Source: Photobacterium lipolyticum (GTDB lineage Bacteria; Pseudomonadota; Gammaproteobacteria; Enterobacterales; Vibrionaceae). From it: a stretch of DNA of 61,729 bases. Both the position numbers and the translations under genes were made by a program. The stretch is taken from assembly GCF_003026475.1 (NCBI RefSeq), contig NZ_PYMC01000022.1, forward strand, positions 1 through 61,729. The letters run 5' to 3'. Shown here piece after piece: positions 1 through 8,608 of the stretch; position 1 is the first letter of the stretch, and the number at the start of each line of letters is the position of its first letter. The notes under the pieces are model-generated. The model was given only the letters and a program-made list of their open reading frames with translations, did no database searches and was not told where the DNA came from.

Positions 1-36
1 TGCCAGATCAATACCAATTATCTTATGCTTAACCAT
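1..36 (-). CDS. IS110-family transposase, N-terminal fragment cut by window edge
   Basis: Only the first 12 codons are inside the window; they read M-V-K-H-K-I-I-G-I-D-L-A. The G-I-D-L-A string close to the N-terminus is the usual opening of the DEDD RuvC-like domain of IS110-family recombinases, and its Asp would be the first acidic catalytic residue. An AGAAGGAT ribosome-binding sequence lies just upstream on the minus strand. The rest of the gene lies left of the window, so completeness cannot be judged. With so few residues the family call rests on one motif plus context. Confidence 0.6.
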   Translation of the reverse strand, partial: MVKHKIIGIDLA

Positions 37-230
37 GGTCTTATCCTTCTCGATTTCAGATAGTAGAAACAACACTATCTTGGCGCATTATGACGCCGTT
101 TGGGAGAGGGAGGAGACCATCTCATCATTACATTCTGCCCCATTCCTTGTTTGTAACAGTCAGACGTTGCTTTCATGACTGTCCGATTGGATCACATCTA
201 ATGACGCAGAGTGCCAGCTCGAGTATTAAT
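37..230 (-). mobile_element. Probable non-coding left end of the IS110-family element
   Basis: This stretch lies upstream of the recombinase start and holds no convincing gene. It is rich in short inverted repeats: GATAGT/ACTATC around 63-80, GGCG/CGCC around 82-97, and a 7-bp perfect pair ACAGTCA/TGACTGT around 156-182. In IS110 elements of the non-IS1111 type the non-coding end next to the recombinase start encodes a bridge RNA; that is family knowledge. The outer boundary of the element cannot be seen because IS110 elements have no obvious terminal inverted repeats, so the end coordinate is a guess. Confidence 0.4.
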
Positions 231-285
231 CAGTACAATCTATTTGACCTTTTTACTTTGGCATATCCTAGCTGATTTTGGTTTC

Positions 286-768
286 TCAATCTTGCCAGAA
301 CTTCCACCACTTCTTACTGTTCTCTTCTCTTTGTTCCTGACCTTTTTCAGAGCCTTTTCCTTGCTCGTTGCGCTCTTGCTCGGCTTTTTTCTGCTGCTGT
401 TTATCCAGATCACTTGACGATGAGCCATTACTTTTATTCTTCTTATCTTTATCGGTCTTTTGGCCTTTAACTTTTTCTTTCAGGGTATCAACTTCTTCTT
501 GAGCCTCTTCAAGCTCTTCGATTTCCTTTTCGAGCTTTTCCTTCTCTTTTTTATTTTTTGTCTTTTTATGTGCCTGTTGTTTGTCTTGCAACAGCAACTC
601 TAATTGTTGCTCGCGTTCTTCCAGATCAGAGATTACATTTTGCTTGTCTTCTGCATTTCTGATCTCTGCAAGATTAGGTTTTCCTTTACCAGCCCAGTCA
701 GGCTTATCTGCGTAGACTGATGGCGTAAAAATAAGTGCTATGGCAACGGCCAGAAGGTATTTTTTCAT
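286..768 (-). CDS. Secreted, highly charged coiled-coil protein, function unknown
   Basis: 160 residues. Residues 1-20 form a Sec signal peptide ending in S-V-Y-A-D, so the mature protein should be periplasmic or surface exposed. A short D-K-P-D-W-A-G-K-G-K-P motif follows; I have seen similar openings in small Vibrionaceae exported proteins. Residues 45-105 are almost pure Glu/Lys/Gln heptads and should form a long coiled coil, followed by a low-complexity Lys/Asn/Ser/Gln region. The protein ends in an aromatic cluster, W-W-K-F-W-Q-D, which could anchor it to a membrane. No enzyme motif is visible. It stands alone between the IS110 end and the DUF748 gene, with no clear terminator. Confidence 0.75.
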   Translation of the reverse strand: MKKYLLAVAIALIFTPSVYADKPDWAGKGKPNLAEIRNAEDKQNVISDLEEREQQLELLLQDKQQAHKKTKNKKEKEKLEKEIEELEEAQEEVDTLKEKVKGQKTDKDKKNKSNGSSSSDLDKQQQKKAEQERNEQGKGSEKGQEQREENSKKWWKFWQD

Positions 769-1001
769 GTGACGTCCTGTTTATGCTCAATTTATTATCT
801 GCTTACTTCCTTTGATAAAAGGATAAATTAGGATCCTCTTTTTTACCATTTTAAAAGGAATTAAACTTTCCGCTTATCTCGGAGCTGAGTTCAAATATAC
901 GCGCCATACAATAAACCGCTGAGATGAAAAAGGATTGTCGGTGCCTATCCAAGACTGCGAACAATTCCGGCCTGACTTTCCTGTCGATTCTAATGAAATA
1001 T

Positions 1002-1030
1002 TTTACAAAATCTCTGTCGCCCCCTTATAC
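1002..1030 (+). promoter_or_regulatory. Predicted sigma-70 promoter for the DUF748 gene
   Basis: TTTACA at 1002-1007 and TTATAC at 1025-1030 are separated by exactly 17 bp, giving a predicted start near 1037 and a leader of about 60 nt before the ATG at 1099. It is the best promoter-like sequence in the 330-bp gap 769-1098, which otherwise shows nothing recognisable. Confidence 0.5.
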
Positions 1031-1098
1031 CGGGTCACTAAAAGTGGTTAAACTCTGACAATCATAATTCTAAGACAACCAAGGGATCTTACTCTGGT

Positions 1099-4000
1099 AT
1101 GAAAATGGCTTTGATACACGCCCTCAGCCGCTTCAAGCGGGCTCCTAAATCAGTGCGAGTTCTCACTAATCTATTGTTGGCCTATGGCTGTTATGCCATG
1201 CTGCTGGCGCTGCTCATACCGGCAGTCATCCAATCTCAAGCGCCAAAAAAGCTCAGTGAACTTCTTGGACGTGACGTCCGGATAGCTGAGGCCAGCATTA
1301 ACCCCTTTTTGTTGCGGGCGCGGATTAGCGGTTTCGAAATCAGCGAGCAAGAGAAGCCCGTCAACTTTGCCAGCTTTCAGCAGCTTGAGCTTGAGTTCAG
1401 CTTCTGGCGCAGCCTTTTGCAATTTACCCCAAGCCTGGATCACCTGCATATTGAACGGCCACAGATCAACATCACCAGATTGGCCGCCGCGGCAGACAAC
1501 CCCGAGTTTAACTTTAGCGACATACTTAAGCGTTTGACCGTGCAGCAGAGCGAAGCACCTCGGCCCGATGCGAACCAAGCCCCCTCCGGCATTCCTCCCT
1601 TTCGCGCTCGTGTTATCAAAATCGAACAAGGTAGCTTTAGCTTTCAGGATCAGCAGACCGACGCTAACCTTCAATATCAGGGACTCAACTTCAGCCTGCA
1701 GCAACTTGACTCACAGGCGCTGACTCTGAACCAGCCACAAATCACATCCGCGGATAAGAAAAAGCCTCAATTCAACCCAGAGGCCAACCGCTATACCTTT
1801 GCAGTAACTGGTGCAGACCAAGGCCAGTTGCAGTTGGAGGGACAATTCCAGTTGCAACCACTGGAGATCCGCGGTGAACTGACGCTGGCCAAAGTTACTC
1901 TACCTCCCTTCTGGCCCTTTGCTGCCAAGTTGGTGAAGGCCAAATTAAGCAGTGGTGAAGTCAATGTTGAATCCAGCTTTCATCTCAAGCAGGAGCAAGA
2001 ACAGTTCAGCTTTGATACTGACAAGGGCCGTTTTGTTCTCGCCAATCTGGCGTTCAATGACAATGAAGCACCAAAAGTGAAACTGCCCCAACTGGTGGTC
2101 GATGGCATAGCCCTTAGCAGTGCTTCGCAAACTGTGGATCTGAAAGCCCTGCAAGTGCAGGGGATCTGGGTTGATGCCAGCCTGAACGACAAGGGTCTGG
2201 ATCTGCAGCAGCTCTTTATGCCCGCTGGCACCAAAGCGGCAGAAGACTCAGCACCGGGCAATCCCGACGCGGCCGATAAGGCTGCCGCCAAAGGCTGGCA
2301 GGTACGCCTCAATAGCTTCGAGATGGCAGACACCGATCTTAATCTCACCGAAAACCTTATCAGCCAGGGTGTGCATTGGCGTATCTATCCGCTGACACTA
2401 AGTACTAGCGCTGTGCTGAGCGACTTGAGCCAGCCACTGGATTACCAGCTGGCTCTCAGCTTAAGTTCTGACACTAAGGCTCCGCCGCTCAATGATCGCG
2501 GCCAGTTCAGCAGCAGCGGCAGTCTGGATGCCAAGACACTCGGTATCGACGGCAAACTGCAATTAACTGCGCTGGATCTCAGCCAGTTCCAGCCCTATCT
2601 GGAGTCCTTTCTGAATCTGCAACTGAGCAGCGGCAGCCTGACCACTGGCGGTGATTTCAGTGCCAATCATCAGGGCAAAGTTGTTTATCAGGGGCAAGCT
2701 GCAATAGATGATCTGCTGATCAAGGACAGGCTGGAATATCAACCCCTGCTGAAATGGCAACAGATGTCTATAGACGCACTTCAGTTTGACCTGCAGAACA
2801 AGCAGATGAAAATTGACAATATTATGCTGGATGCCCCCTATGCCAAAGTGCTGATCGCCAAAGACAGGCGCACCAATATCAGCGAAATTCTGGTAACCGA
2901 AACCAAGACGCCCGCGGATGCTACATTGGCAAACAAGCCAGAGAGTGAAACTGTTCAATCTAAGGATACTGAAACCACCCAATCCGCACCGATGACAACA
3001 GAACCGCAACCAGAGCAGGCTTTTGCGCTGGATATCGGCAGTATTAAAATCGCCAAGGGCTCGGCCTATTTCGCCGACAACTCCCTGACACCTAACTTTG
3101 CCTCCGGCATAGAGTCGTTGGAGGGTCACATCAGCCACCTGTCCTCGACCCCGAGCACTAAGGCTCAAGTTGATCTCAAAGGTAAAATTGACAAATACGC
3201 CCCGATGACACTTAGCGGTGAGATCAACCCGCTGCTCCAGTCGCCCTACCTGGATCTGGATCTGGTGTTCAATAGCGTGGAGCTGACATCCGTCAACCCT
3301 TATTCCGGTACCTATGTCGGCTATTACATCGATAAGGGCCAGCTCTCGTTGACACTTAACTATCAACTGGAAAACAATCAGCTAAAGGGCAGCAATCATC
3401 TGGTCATCGATCAGCTGCAGCTGGGTAAACCCAGCGAATCGGATCTGGCCACCAGTTTGCCGCTGACACTGGGCATTGCCCTGTTGCAGGATCGCCATGG
3501 AGTCATCGATCTGGGACTCGACGTGTCGGGTGATGTCGATAGCCCCGATTTCAGCTTCGGCAGCATCATAATGAATGCCATCACCAATGTGATCACCAAG
3601 GCAGTGACGGCGCCCTTCTCCCTGTTAGCCGATCTGGCTGGCACGGATGAGGAACTCAGTCATGTGCAATTCCGCCCGGGGCTCGCCAGCCTTGATACCG
3701 CAGAGCAGGATCGCCTTAGCAAGCTCGCCAAGGCCTTAGATGACAGGCCCATACTCAAGGTCAGCATTGAAGGCTCGGTGGCCCTTGCCGACGACAGCAA
3801 AGCACTGGCAGAAGAAAAATTACAACAGGAGCTACTGCAGCTCAGCGGTCTAGCCAGTCTGCCCCAGGATCTCAGCGCCAGTCGTTTCCCTGCATCTGGC
3901 CCACTGGCCACGGCACTGGAACGCCTGTTCGTTCAACAGCTGAAGCTGGACATCAACGCGGAGCGTGCCAAGGTGGAACAGATGCTGAAGGAAAAGGCCA

Positions 4001-4251
4001 ACACCGAGGCGGAGCTGGATCCGGCCCAGATAACCACAGTTGTGCATATTGGCATGTATAACCAGTTGCTCAATGCACAAGAGATCAGCCACAGCGAACT
4101 GGGCAATCTTGCCGAAGCCAGAGCACGAGCGATCAAAGCCTTTATGGTGAATGACAAGATGGTGAATCCGGAGCGGGTCTTTCTCCTGGACAGCAAGTCA
4201 CAGCTCAATACACAGGAAAGCCGGGCCATGCTGACTCTGAGCGCTAGTTAA
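1099..4251 (+). CDS. DUF748 / AsmA-like inner-membrane-anchored protein
   Basis: 1050 residues. One hydrophobic segment at about 22-46 anchors the N-terminus in the inner membrane; the rest should lie in the periplasm. The body is long stretches of amphipathic beta-strand with repeated short turns, typical of AsmA-like and DUF748 proteins. Family knowledge: AsmA-like proteins form beta-groove bridges thought to carry phospholipid to the outer membrane, and DUF748 members are poorly characterised. A low-complexity Thr/Pro/Glu linker lies at about 610-645. Two start codons sit close together (1099 and 1105); the first is kept. It is flanked by unrelated genes and is probably monocistronic. Confidence 0.8.
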   Translation: MKMALIHALSRFKRAPKSVRVLTNLLLAYGCYAMLLALLIPAVIQSQAPKKLSELLGRDVRIAEASINPFLLRARISGFEISEQEKPVNFASFQQLELEFSFWRSLLQFTPSLDHLHIERPQINITRLAAAADNPEFNFSDILKRLTVQQSEAPRPDANQAPSGIPPFRARVIKIEQGSFSFQDQQTDANLQYQGLNFSLQQLDSQALTLNQPQITSADKKKPQFNPEANRYTFAVTGADQGQLQLEGQFQLQPLEIRGELTLAKVTLPPFWPFAAKLVKAKLSSGEVNVESSFHLKQEQEQFSFDTDKGRFVLANLAFNDNEAPKVKLPQLVVDGIALSSASQTVDLKALQVQGIWVDASLNDKGLDLQQLFMPAGTKAAEDSAPGNPDAADKAAAKGWQVRLNSFEMADTDLNLTENLISQGVHWRIYPLTLSTSAVLSDLSQPLDYQLALSLSSDTKAPPLNDRGQFSSSGSLDAKTLGIDGKLQLTALDLSQFQPYLESFLNLQLSSGSLTTGGDFSANHQGKVVYQGQAAIDDLLIKDRLEYQPLLKWQQMSIDALQFDLQNKQMKIDNIMLDAPYAKVLIAKDRRTNISEILVTETKTPADATLANKPESETVQSKDTETTQSAPMTTEPQPEQAFALDIGSIKIAKGSAYFADNSLTPNFASGIESLEGHISHLSSTPSTKAQVDLKGKIDKYAPMTLSGEINPLLQSPYLDLDLVFNSVELTSVNPYSGTYVGYYIDKGQLSLTLNYQLENNQLKGSNHLVIDQLQLGKPSESDLATSLPLTLGIALLQDRHGVIDLGLDVSGDVDSPDFSFGSIIMNAITNVITKAVTAPFSLLADLAGTDEELSHVQFRPGLASLDTAEQDRLSKLAKALDDRPILKVSIEGSVALADDSKALAEEKLQQELLQLSGLASLPQDLSASRFPASGPLATALERLFVQQLKLDINAERAKVEQMLKEKANTEAELDPAQITTVVHIGMYNQLLNAQEISHSELGNLAEARARAIKAFMVNDKMVNPERVFLLDSKSQLNTQESRAMLTLSAS

Positions 4252-4426
4252 CAACGCCAGGTGCAATGTCGGTCCGAGTGGTATGCAGCCATTCGGGCCG
4301 GGAGTATCTTAGACTGGCCTTCTGTTGTTTTCTTAAGTATCCCTATTCTCTTTCCGGATGGAAAATTCCTGTTGTTGTTCCTACACTTTCATATACATTG
4401 GCCTACTGAAGGGAAATTATAGCGCT

Positions 4427-4458
4427 GTGCTCTGTGCTCTGTGCTCTGTGCTCTGTGC
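4427..4458. repeat. Heptanucleotide tandem repeat (GTGCTCT) x 4.5
   Basis: Four perfect copies of GTGCTCT plus a partial fifth, in the gap between the DUF748 gene and the next gene. Other 7-bp periodic arrays occur at 14656-14697 and 20555-20624, so this may be part of a genome-wide class of intergenic heptamer arrays. Confidence 0.9.
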
Positions 4459-4533
4459 CATGAAAACCAAGGGCCAAAATAAGCTATAGCAGATCAACAA
4501 GATCACGAAAGTTTATTACTAAGGATGTTTCCG

Positions 4534-4986
4534 ATGGATAAGCTATTTCTACATCACGTCAAGTCGCCATTTGCCGTCGGCGACCACCCCAAAGACCTCT
4601 TTGTGGTCAGTTTTTCCGATAATATCAATACAGCAGCAAGAGAACTGCAGGCCAAGGAGTGCCTTCTGTACACACGGCACAAAAACTTGGCCCAGTCCCT
4701 TATCAAACTGACAGAATCTTTTGAATTTAAGGCCGATCTAAAAACGGTTGCCTTTATACTTCGATCGCTCGATAGCACGAGCTACACGTCATACCTGGAT
4801 CAGATGAAGAAACACTGTAATAACGATACTGAGTATTACCAGGTACTGAAAAACCTCATTGACGATTACATACAAAAGGAATACGTGCCTGACAGCAACG
4901 GGCATTTCACCGATTATACGCCTTACCACGATTTTCACTGCAGGAGCAAAGCCTCTTTCGTTAAGAGGTATCGCTCCTATGATTAG
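4534..4986 (+). CDS. Hypothetical protein, 150 residues
   Basis: I do not recognise the family. The start at 4534 is preferred over an in-frame ATG at 4525 because AAGGA at 4521-4525 is then spaced 8 nt from the start; with the upstream ATG the ribosome-binding site would touch it. The protein is soluble, mixed alpha/beta by composition, with no signal peptide or membrane segment, and rich in Lys, Asp, Tyr and His. The tail around residues 125-150 has a cluster of His/Asp/Tyr and then basic residues. It is a lone gene between a heptamer repeat and half of a Vibrionaceae palindrome. Confidence 0.6.
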   Translation: MDKLFLHHVKSPFAVGDHPKDLFVVSFSDNINTAARELQAKECLLYTRHKNLAQSLIKLTESFEFKADLKTVAFILRSLDSTSYTSYLDQMKKHCNNDTEYYQVLKNLIDDYIQKEYVPDSNGHFTDYTPYHDFHCRSKASFVKRYRSYD

Positions 4987-5057
4987 AGTCCGTATCAAAT
5001 AGTCACTTTATGCATCAGTGACCTCAGAGATGGATGACGTTAAAAATAGAGAATACA

Positions 5058-5075
5058 TATACCCAAGCCACTTCC
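5058..5075. repeat. Solo half-site of the TATACCCAAGCCACTT palindrome family
   Basis: TATACCCAAGCCACTTCC matches one arm of the dispersed palindromes seen complete at 53847-53904. The opposite arm is missing or badly decayed, so this is probably an eroded copy. Confidence 0.5.
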
Positions 5076-5179
5076 TAGAGTGGTATCAATTATGAATTCA
5101 AAAAAACGCTATTGTATTACCAGCGGATAGACATATAATATTCTAAACTAATCAATAACTTATATTTACAGGGACGATA

Positions 5180-7027
5180 ATGACCGCAACCGACTACCTT
5201 AATTCACTGAACCAACGCTATTTATCTATTCATAGAAAAAAAGAAGACTTCTTTTGGGAAACGTACATGGGGATCAGTGATGACCATGATGGTTCAACTA
5301 AAGCAGAAACCGAGTGGAATCAATTTTTAAGCGCTTCTTCTCAAATCACAGAGCTTAAAAAGCAAATAGAGATGGCAAAATCGCTTACTGATCCTGACGA
5401 AAAAAATCAAACCCTGATCGGATTAAAGGGCTGGCTCGCCACTTTTCAAGCTCATGCGCTAGAGTCTGAACAGGCACAAACGCTTAAGGCGGAATTGATT
5501 AAGTTCGAAGCGGATTTGTTTGAGAAAAAACAAAACTACGTCATGACTTATGTCGATGAAGACGGTAAAGACGCGGAGGGATCTTTGCCTGTGCTTGGTG
5601 CAAACATTCGTACCAGTGCCAACGAAAATGTTCGTCAGACATCTCATCAAGCCCTGCTCGATTTAGAACAGTGGCTACTGCAAAACGGTTTTTTAGAACT
5701 CGTCAAACTACGTAATAAGTTTGCAAAATCATTAGGATATGACAACTTTTTTGATTACTCGATAGTTAAAACAGAGCAGATGACGACCGCAGAGCTGTTT
5801 ACTATTCTTGATGACTTTGAAGCCAGAACCAAAGACAGCCACCGAAATAGCGTAAATCGTTTAGTTGAAGCCATGGGTCCTCAATCCCTTCAAGGGCATA
5901 ACTTTGTATTTTCGTTTTCGGGTGATGCGATGCGCGACTTTGATCCCTATGTCCCGTTTTCACAATCATTACGCCGCTGGGTAGAATCATTTGGCCGCTT
6001 AAACATTGATTACTCTGGCGCTGAACTCACGCTAGATCTTCTTGACCGTAAAGGAAAATATCAGAACGGCTTCTGTCATGGCCCTGTTCCCGCGTTTTAT
6101 GATCAAGGCAACTGGGTTGCCGCTAAGGTCAACTTCACCAGCAATGCCAAACCGGATCAAGTCGGCAGTGGATATGACGGGATCAACACCTTGTTCCACG
6201 AAGGCGGACATGCCGCCCATTTCTCTAACGTAAAAATGAATGCCCCGTGCTTCTCGCAAGAGTTCGCGCCGACCTCGATGGCATATGCTGAAACTCAGTC
6301 GATGTTTTGCGACAGCCTACTAGGCGATGCCGATTGGTTAAAGCAGTACGCCTTTGATGCAAAAGGGAACGTCGTGCCAGATGCAGTCATTAAATCGATG
6401 ATTGACAGTAAACAACCCTTCAGAGCGTATATCGAAAGAAGTATTTTGGTTGTGCCGTACTTTGAACGAGCGCTGTATCAACTGAATGACGATGAACTGA
6501 GTGCTGAGACGGTGACACAGTTAGCGCGGGCGATGGAGAACAAGATCCTCGATCTGGAATGCAGCCCGCGTCCGTTAATGGCTATTCCACATCTTCTCTC
6601 CGATGAGTCGGCATGTTCTTATCAAGGCTACCTACTGGCCAATATGGCGGTTTATCAGACCAGAGCTTACTTTACCGAGAAGTTCGGCTACTTAACCGAT
6701 AACCCGGAAATCGGCCCGCTACTTGCGAAACACTATTGGAATCGAGGCAATAGCGTTAATCATAACGCCACAATAGTGAGTCTAACAGGCGAAGGATTTA
6801 ACGCTAAATATCTCGCGGATGAATGCAATCTGTCTGCCGAGCAAGCGTGGGAAATCGAGAAGGAAAAAATCTCAGCGCTTCAATCCAGATCACGAGCGGA
6901 TGTTGCTTCTTTAAATGCCAGTATCAACATTGTTGATGGTGCTAACCAGATTGCCAGTAATCTTAGATCTGACAGTGACATGTGCCGCGAGTTCGAGCAG
7001 TACATTGTGTCGACATACGGCCGATAA
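5180..7027 (+). CDS. M3-family metallopeptidase (oligoendopeptidase-like)
   Basis: 615 residues, a usual length for the M3B/oligoendopeptidase F group. The zinc-binding motif H-E-G-G-H lies at 340-344 and the third ligand is probably Glu371 in A-E-T-Q, about 27 residues on. Family knowledge: these are cytoplasmic enzymes that cut short peptides inside a closed all-helical cavity. There is no signal peptide. The first 150 residues are helical and resemble the N-terminal M3 lobe. An A-C-A-G-G-G-A-C-G-like ribosome-binding site precedes the ATG. No partner gene is adjacent. The next gene is a decayed DUF302 fragment. Confidence 0.85.
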   Translation: MTATDYLNSLNQRYLSIHRKKEDFFWETYMGISDDHDGSTKAETEWNQFLSASSQITELKKQIEMAKSLTDPDEKNQTLIGLKGWLATFQAHALESEQAQTLKAELIKFEADLFEKKQNYVMTYVDEDGKDAEGSLPVLGANIRTSANENVRQTSHQALLDLEQWLLQNGFLELVKLRNKFAKSLGYDNFFDYSIVKTEQMTTAELFTILDDFEARTKDSHRNSVNRLVEAMGPQSLQGHNFVFSFSGDAMRDFDPYVPFSQSLRRWVESFGRLNIDYSGAELTLDLLDRKGKYQNGFCHGPVPAFYDQGNWVAAKVNFTSNAKPDQVGSGYDGINTLFHEGGHAAHFSNVKMNAPCFSQEFAPTSMAYAETQSMFCDSLLGDADWLKQYAFDAKGNVVPDAVIKSMIDSKQPFRAYIERSILVVPYFERALYQLNDDELSAETVTQLARAMENKILDLECSPRPLMAIPHLLSDESACSYQGYLLANMAVYQTRAYFTEKFGYLTDNPEIGPLLAKHYWNRGNSVNHNATIVSLTGEGFNAKYLADECNLSAEQAWEIEKEKISALQSRSRADVASLNASINIVDGANQIASNLRSDSDMCREFEQYIVSTYGR

Positions 7028-7181
7028 ATAAAAAATGACTGCTCTGCGGTTGTGGAGTGGTCATGAATTTAAATTGGGCGGATAGGCATCAGCAGAGGCT
7101 GTATTTATCCAGTTAATACCTGACTCTAATGCAGCATGAACGGTGTTTATCGGGGACTTTTGTTACATATAAGGGATCATT

Positions 7182-7352
7182 ATGCGTACATTACTGCTGA
7201 GTTTTATTTCTCTTGTTTTCTTCTCCGCATCAGCCTTAGCTGATAATGGCCTTATGCGTATAAAAAGCGCTCATAATGTAAAGAGCACAGCGGATCGCCT
7301 TGAAAAGGCGCTTACGATGAAAGGCATGACGGTGTTCGCAAGGATTTTTTGA
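7182..7352 (+). pseudogene. Truncated DUF302-type secreted protein
   Basis: A 56-codon frame with a good AAGGG ribosome-binding site at 7171-7175. Residues 1-20 are a signal peptide ending A-L-A, followed by M-R-I-K-S-A-H-N-V and E-K-A-L-T-M-K-G-M-T-V-F-A-R-I. That is the opening strand-helix-strand of DUF302 proteins, which usually continue for about 100 more residues. Here the frame meets a TGA right after F-A-R-I-F, at the point where family members read D-H. The sequence after the stop goes straight to the next small gene, so the remainder appears deleted rather than frame-shifted. The recognition is from memory of the family. Confidence 0.55.
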
Positions 7353-7383
7353 ACTCAATTCGATTATTGATGAGGATAATTTT

Positions 7384-7575
7384 ATGAATTTTGGTTATAT
7401 GATCTATCAAGAGGGAACCGGTTATACCGATGGTGTTTACAGCGACTTAAACACAGCAAAAAAGATTCTCGAACATTTCAAAGAAAAAGACCCATCTGGA
7501 AATTATTTTTTAGTGCTCGTTTTTGATGGCGATCTGAGTAGCGACTATCAACATAAACTAAAAGATTTACCATAA
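7384..7575 (+). CDS. Small hypothetical protein, 63 residues
   Basis: ATG preceded by GAGGATAATTTT, a plausible ribosome-binding site. The protein looks like a compact alpha/beta fold: strand (G-Y-M-I-Y-Q), helix (N-T-A-K-K-I-L-E-H-F-K) and strand (Y-F-L-V-L-V-F-D-G). I do not recognise a family. It follows 31 bp after the DUF302 remnant and is followed by a palindromic repeat that could stop transcription. Confidence 0.55.
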   Translation: MNFGYMIYQEGTGYTDGVYSDLNTAKKILEHFKEKDPSGNYFLVLVFDGDLSSDYQHKLKDLP

Positions 7576-7620
7576 ACGCATTATGCAATCTAAACAAAAA
7601 AATGAAGGGAAATACATTTT

Positions 7621-7688
7621 AAACCTAAGCAACCTCAAGATGCTCGTTTCAGCGAGAATCCTGCATCTTGAGGTAACTTGGGAATATA
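7621..7688. repeat. Dispersed Vibrionaceae palindrome, variant copy
   Basis: Arms AACCTCAAGATGC and GCATCTTGAGGT flank a central TCGTTTCAGCGAGAATCCT, with degraded outer CTAAG and CTTGGGAATATA ends. It is the only recognisable content of the gap 7576-7871 besides the region just upstream of the exporter gene. Confidence 0.7.
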
Positions 7689-7871
7689 GCCCCCAATAAA
7701 CCGTCCCCAATTACGAAACATATCTTACGACAATCATTAACAGCTTTAGTATTAACAACCGTCGATGTGCAAATAATCAGCAATTAAAGCCATTTATACT
7801 CAACAATAACTTTAATTATCTTACTATCGCTGTAAAATCCAGCCCTTCACTCTAAATTCAATATCAGAATC

Positions 7872-8516
7872 ATGATCGATTTTTCTATACTGCCGGTGTA
7901 TTTGACCGCTGTAATTGCCCTGCTGCTGATCCCGGGGCCAGACATGCTGCTTATCGCCAGTTCCAGCCTTAGCTATGGCCGTAAAGTGGGCGTATTTGCC
8001 AGCTTAGGTAACGCGACTTCAGGCCTGCTGCTAACGCTGTTAGCGGCTATGGGCGTATCGGCACTTATCGCGGTGAATCCAATCGCATTGCAGGTGCTTC
8101 GCCTGCTGGGAGGTGCTTACCTGCTGAAAATGGGCTGGGATTGCATGCGCACCACGCCAGCAGATACACCAGAACTAGAACAGCAATCGGGGATGGCAGC
8201 GACACTCTACCGCCGTGCAGTGATCAGTAACCTGCTAAACCCGAAAGCATTGATTTTCTTTGTCCTGTTCTTGCCGCAGTTCGTGTCAGCTCAGGCGACA
8301 GCAACCTCTGGCGAACAGATGCTGGTGCTGGGTCTGCTGCTCAATGTTCTCGGCCTGCTGTTTAACCTGTTTCTGGTGACTATGGTAGGCAGCTTAGGTA
8401 AGCCGTTACTGAAGAATGAAAAATTCCGTACCAATCAGCACAAGTTTATGGGCCTGATCTTTTTTGTTCTTGCTATCTGGTTACTGGCTTCTCAGGTGCC
8501 GACGCCAGCAATTTGA
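7872..8516 (+). CDS. LysE/RhtB-family amino-acid exporter
   Basis: 214 residues with six hydrophobic segments. The first contains L-L-L-I-P-G-P-D-M-L, the L-x-P-G-P signature of the LysE/RhtB superfamily, and the loop L-L-N-P-K-A-L-I-F-F is the second typical motif. Family members export amino acids or homoserine lactones with proton exchange; the substrate here cannot be predicted. The length fits the family. It is monocistronic and converges on treC at a shared terminator. Confidence 0.85.
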   Translation: MIDFSILPVYLTAVIALLLIPGPDMLLIASSSLSYGRKVGVFASLGNATSGLLLTLLAAMGVSALIAVNPIALQVLRLLGGAYLLKMGWDCMRTTPADTPELEQQSGMAATLYRRAVISNLLNPKALIFFVLFLPQFVSAQATATSGEQMLVLGLLLNVLGLLFNLFLVTMVGSLGKPLLKNEKFRTNQHKFMGLIFFVLAIWLLASQVPTPAI

Positions 8517-8545
8517 CGCCTGCCAGACTAAATATACCAGATATA

Positions 8546-8594
8546 AAAAAGGCTTTAACCTCCCCTCATCAGAGAGTTCGGTTAAAGCCTTTTT
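8546..8594. terminator. Bidirectional Rho-independent terminator
   Basis: A-rich AAAAAGGCTTTAACC and its complement GGTTAAAGCCTTTTT form a 15-bp stem. U-tracts are available in both directions, between the exporter gene and the convergent treC. Confidence 0.9.
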
Positions 8595-8608
8595 TGTTAC
8601 TTTAGGGA

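Noticed and set aside
1171..1704. Long open frame on the minus strand inside the DUF748 gene
   Set aside because: Antisense to a strongly coding frame, no ribosome-binding site and no recognisable protein features.
7030..7140. Integron attC-like site after the M3 peptidase gene
   Set aside because: The GGATA/TTATCC arms are weak, and the core sites and spacing of an attC site are missing.
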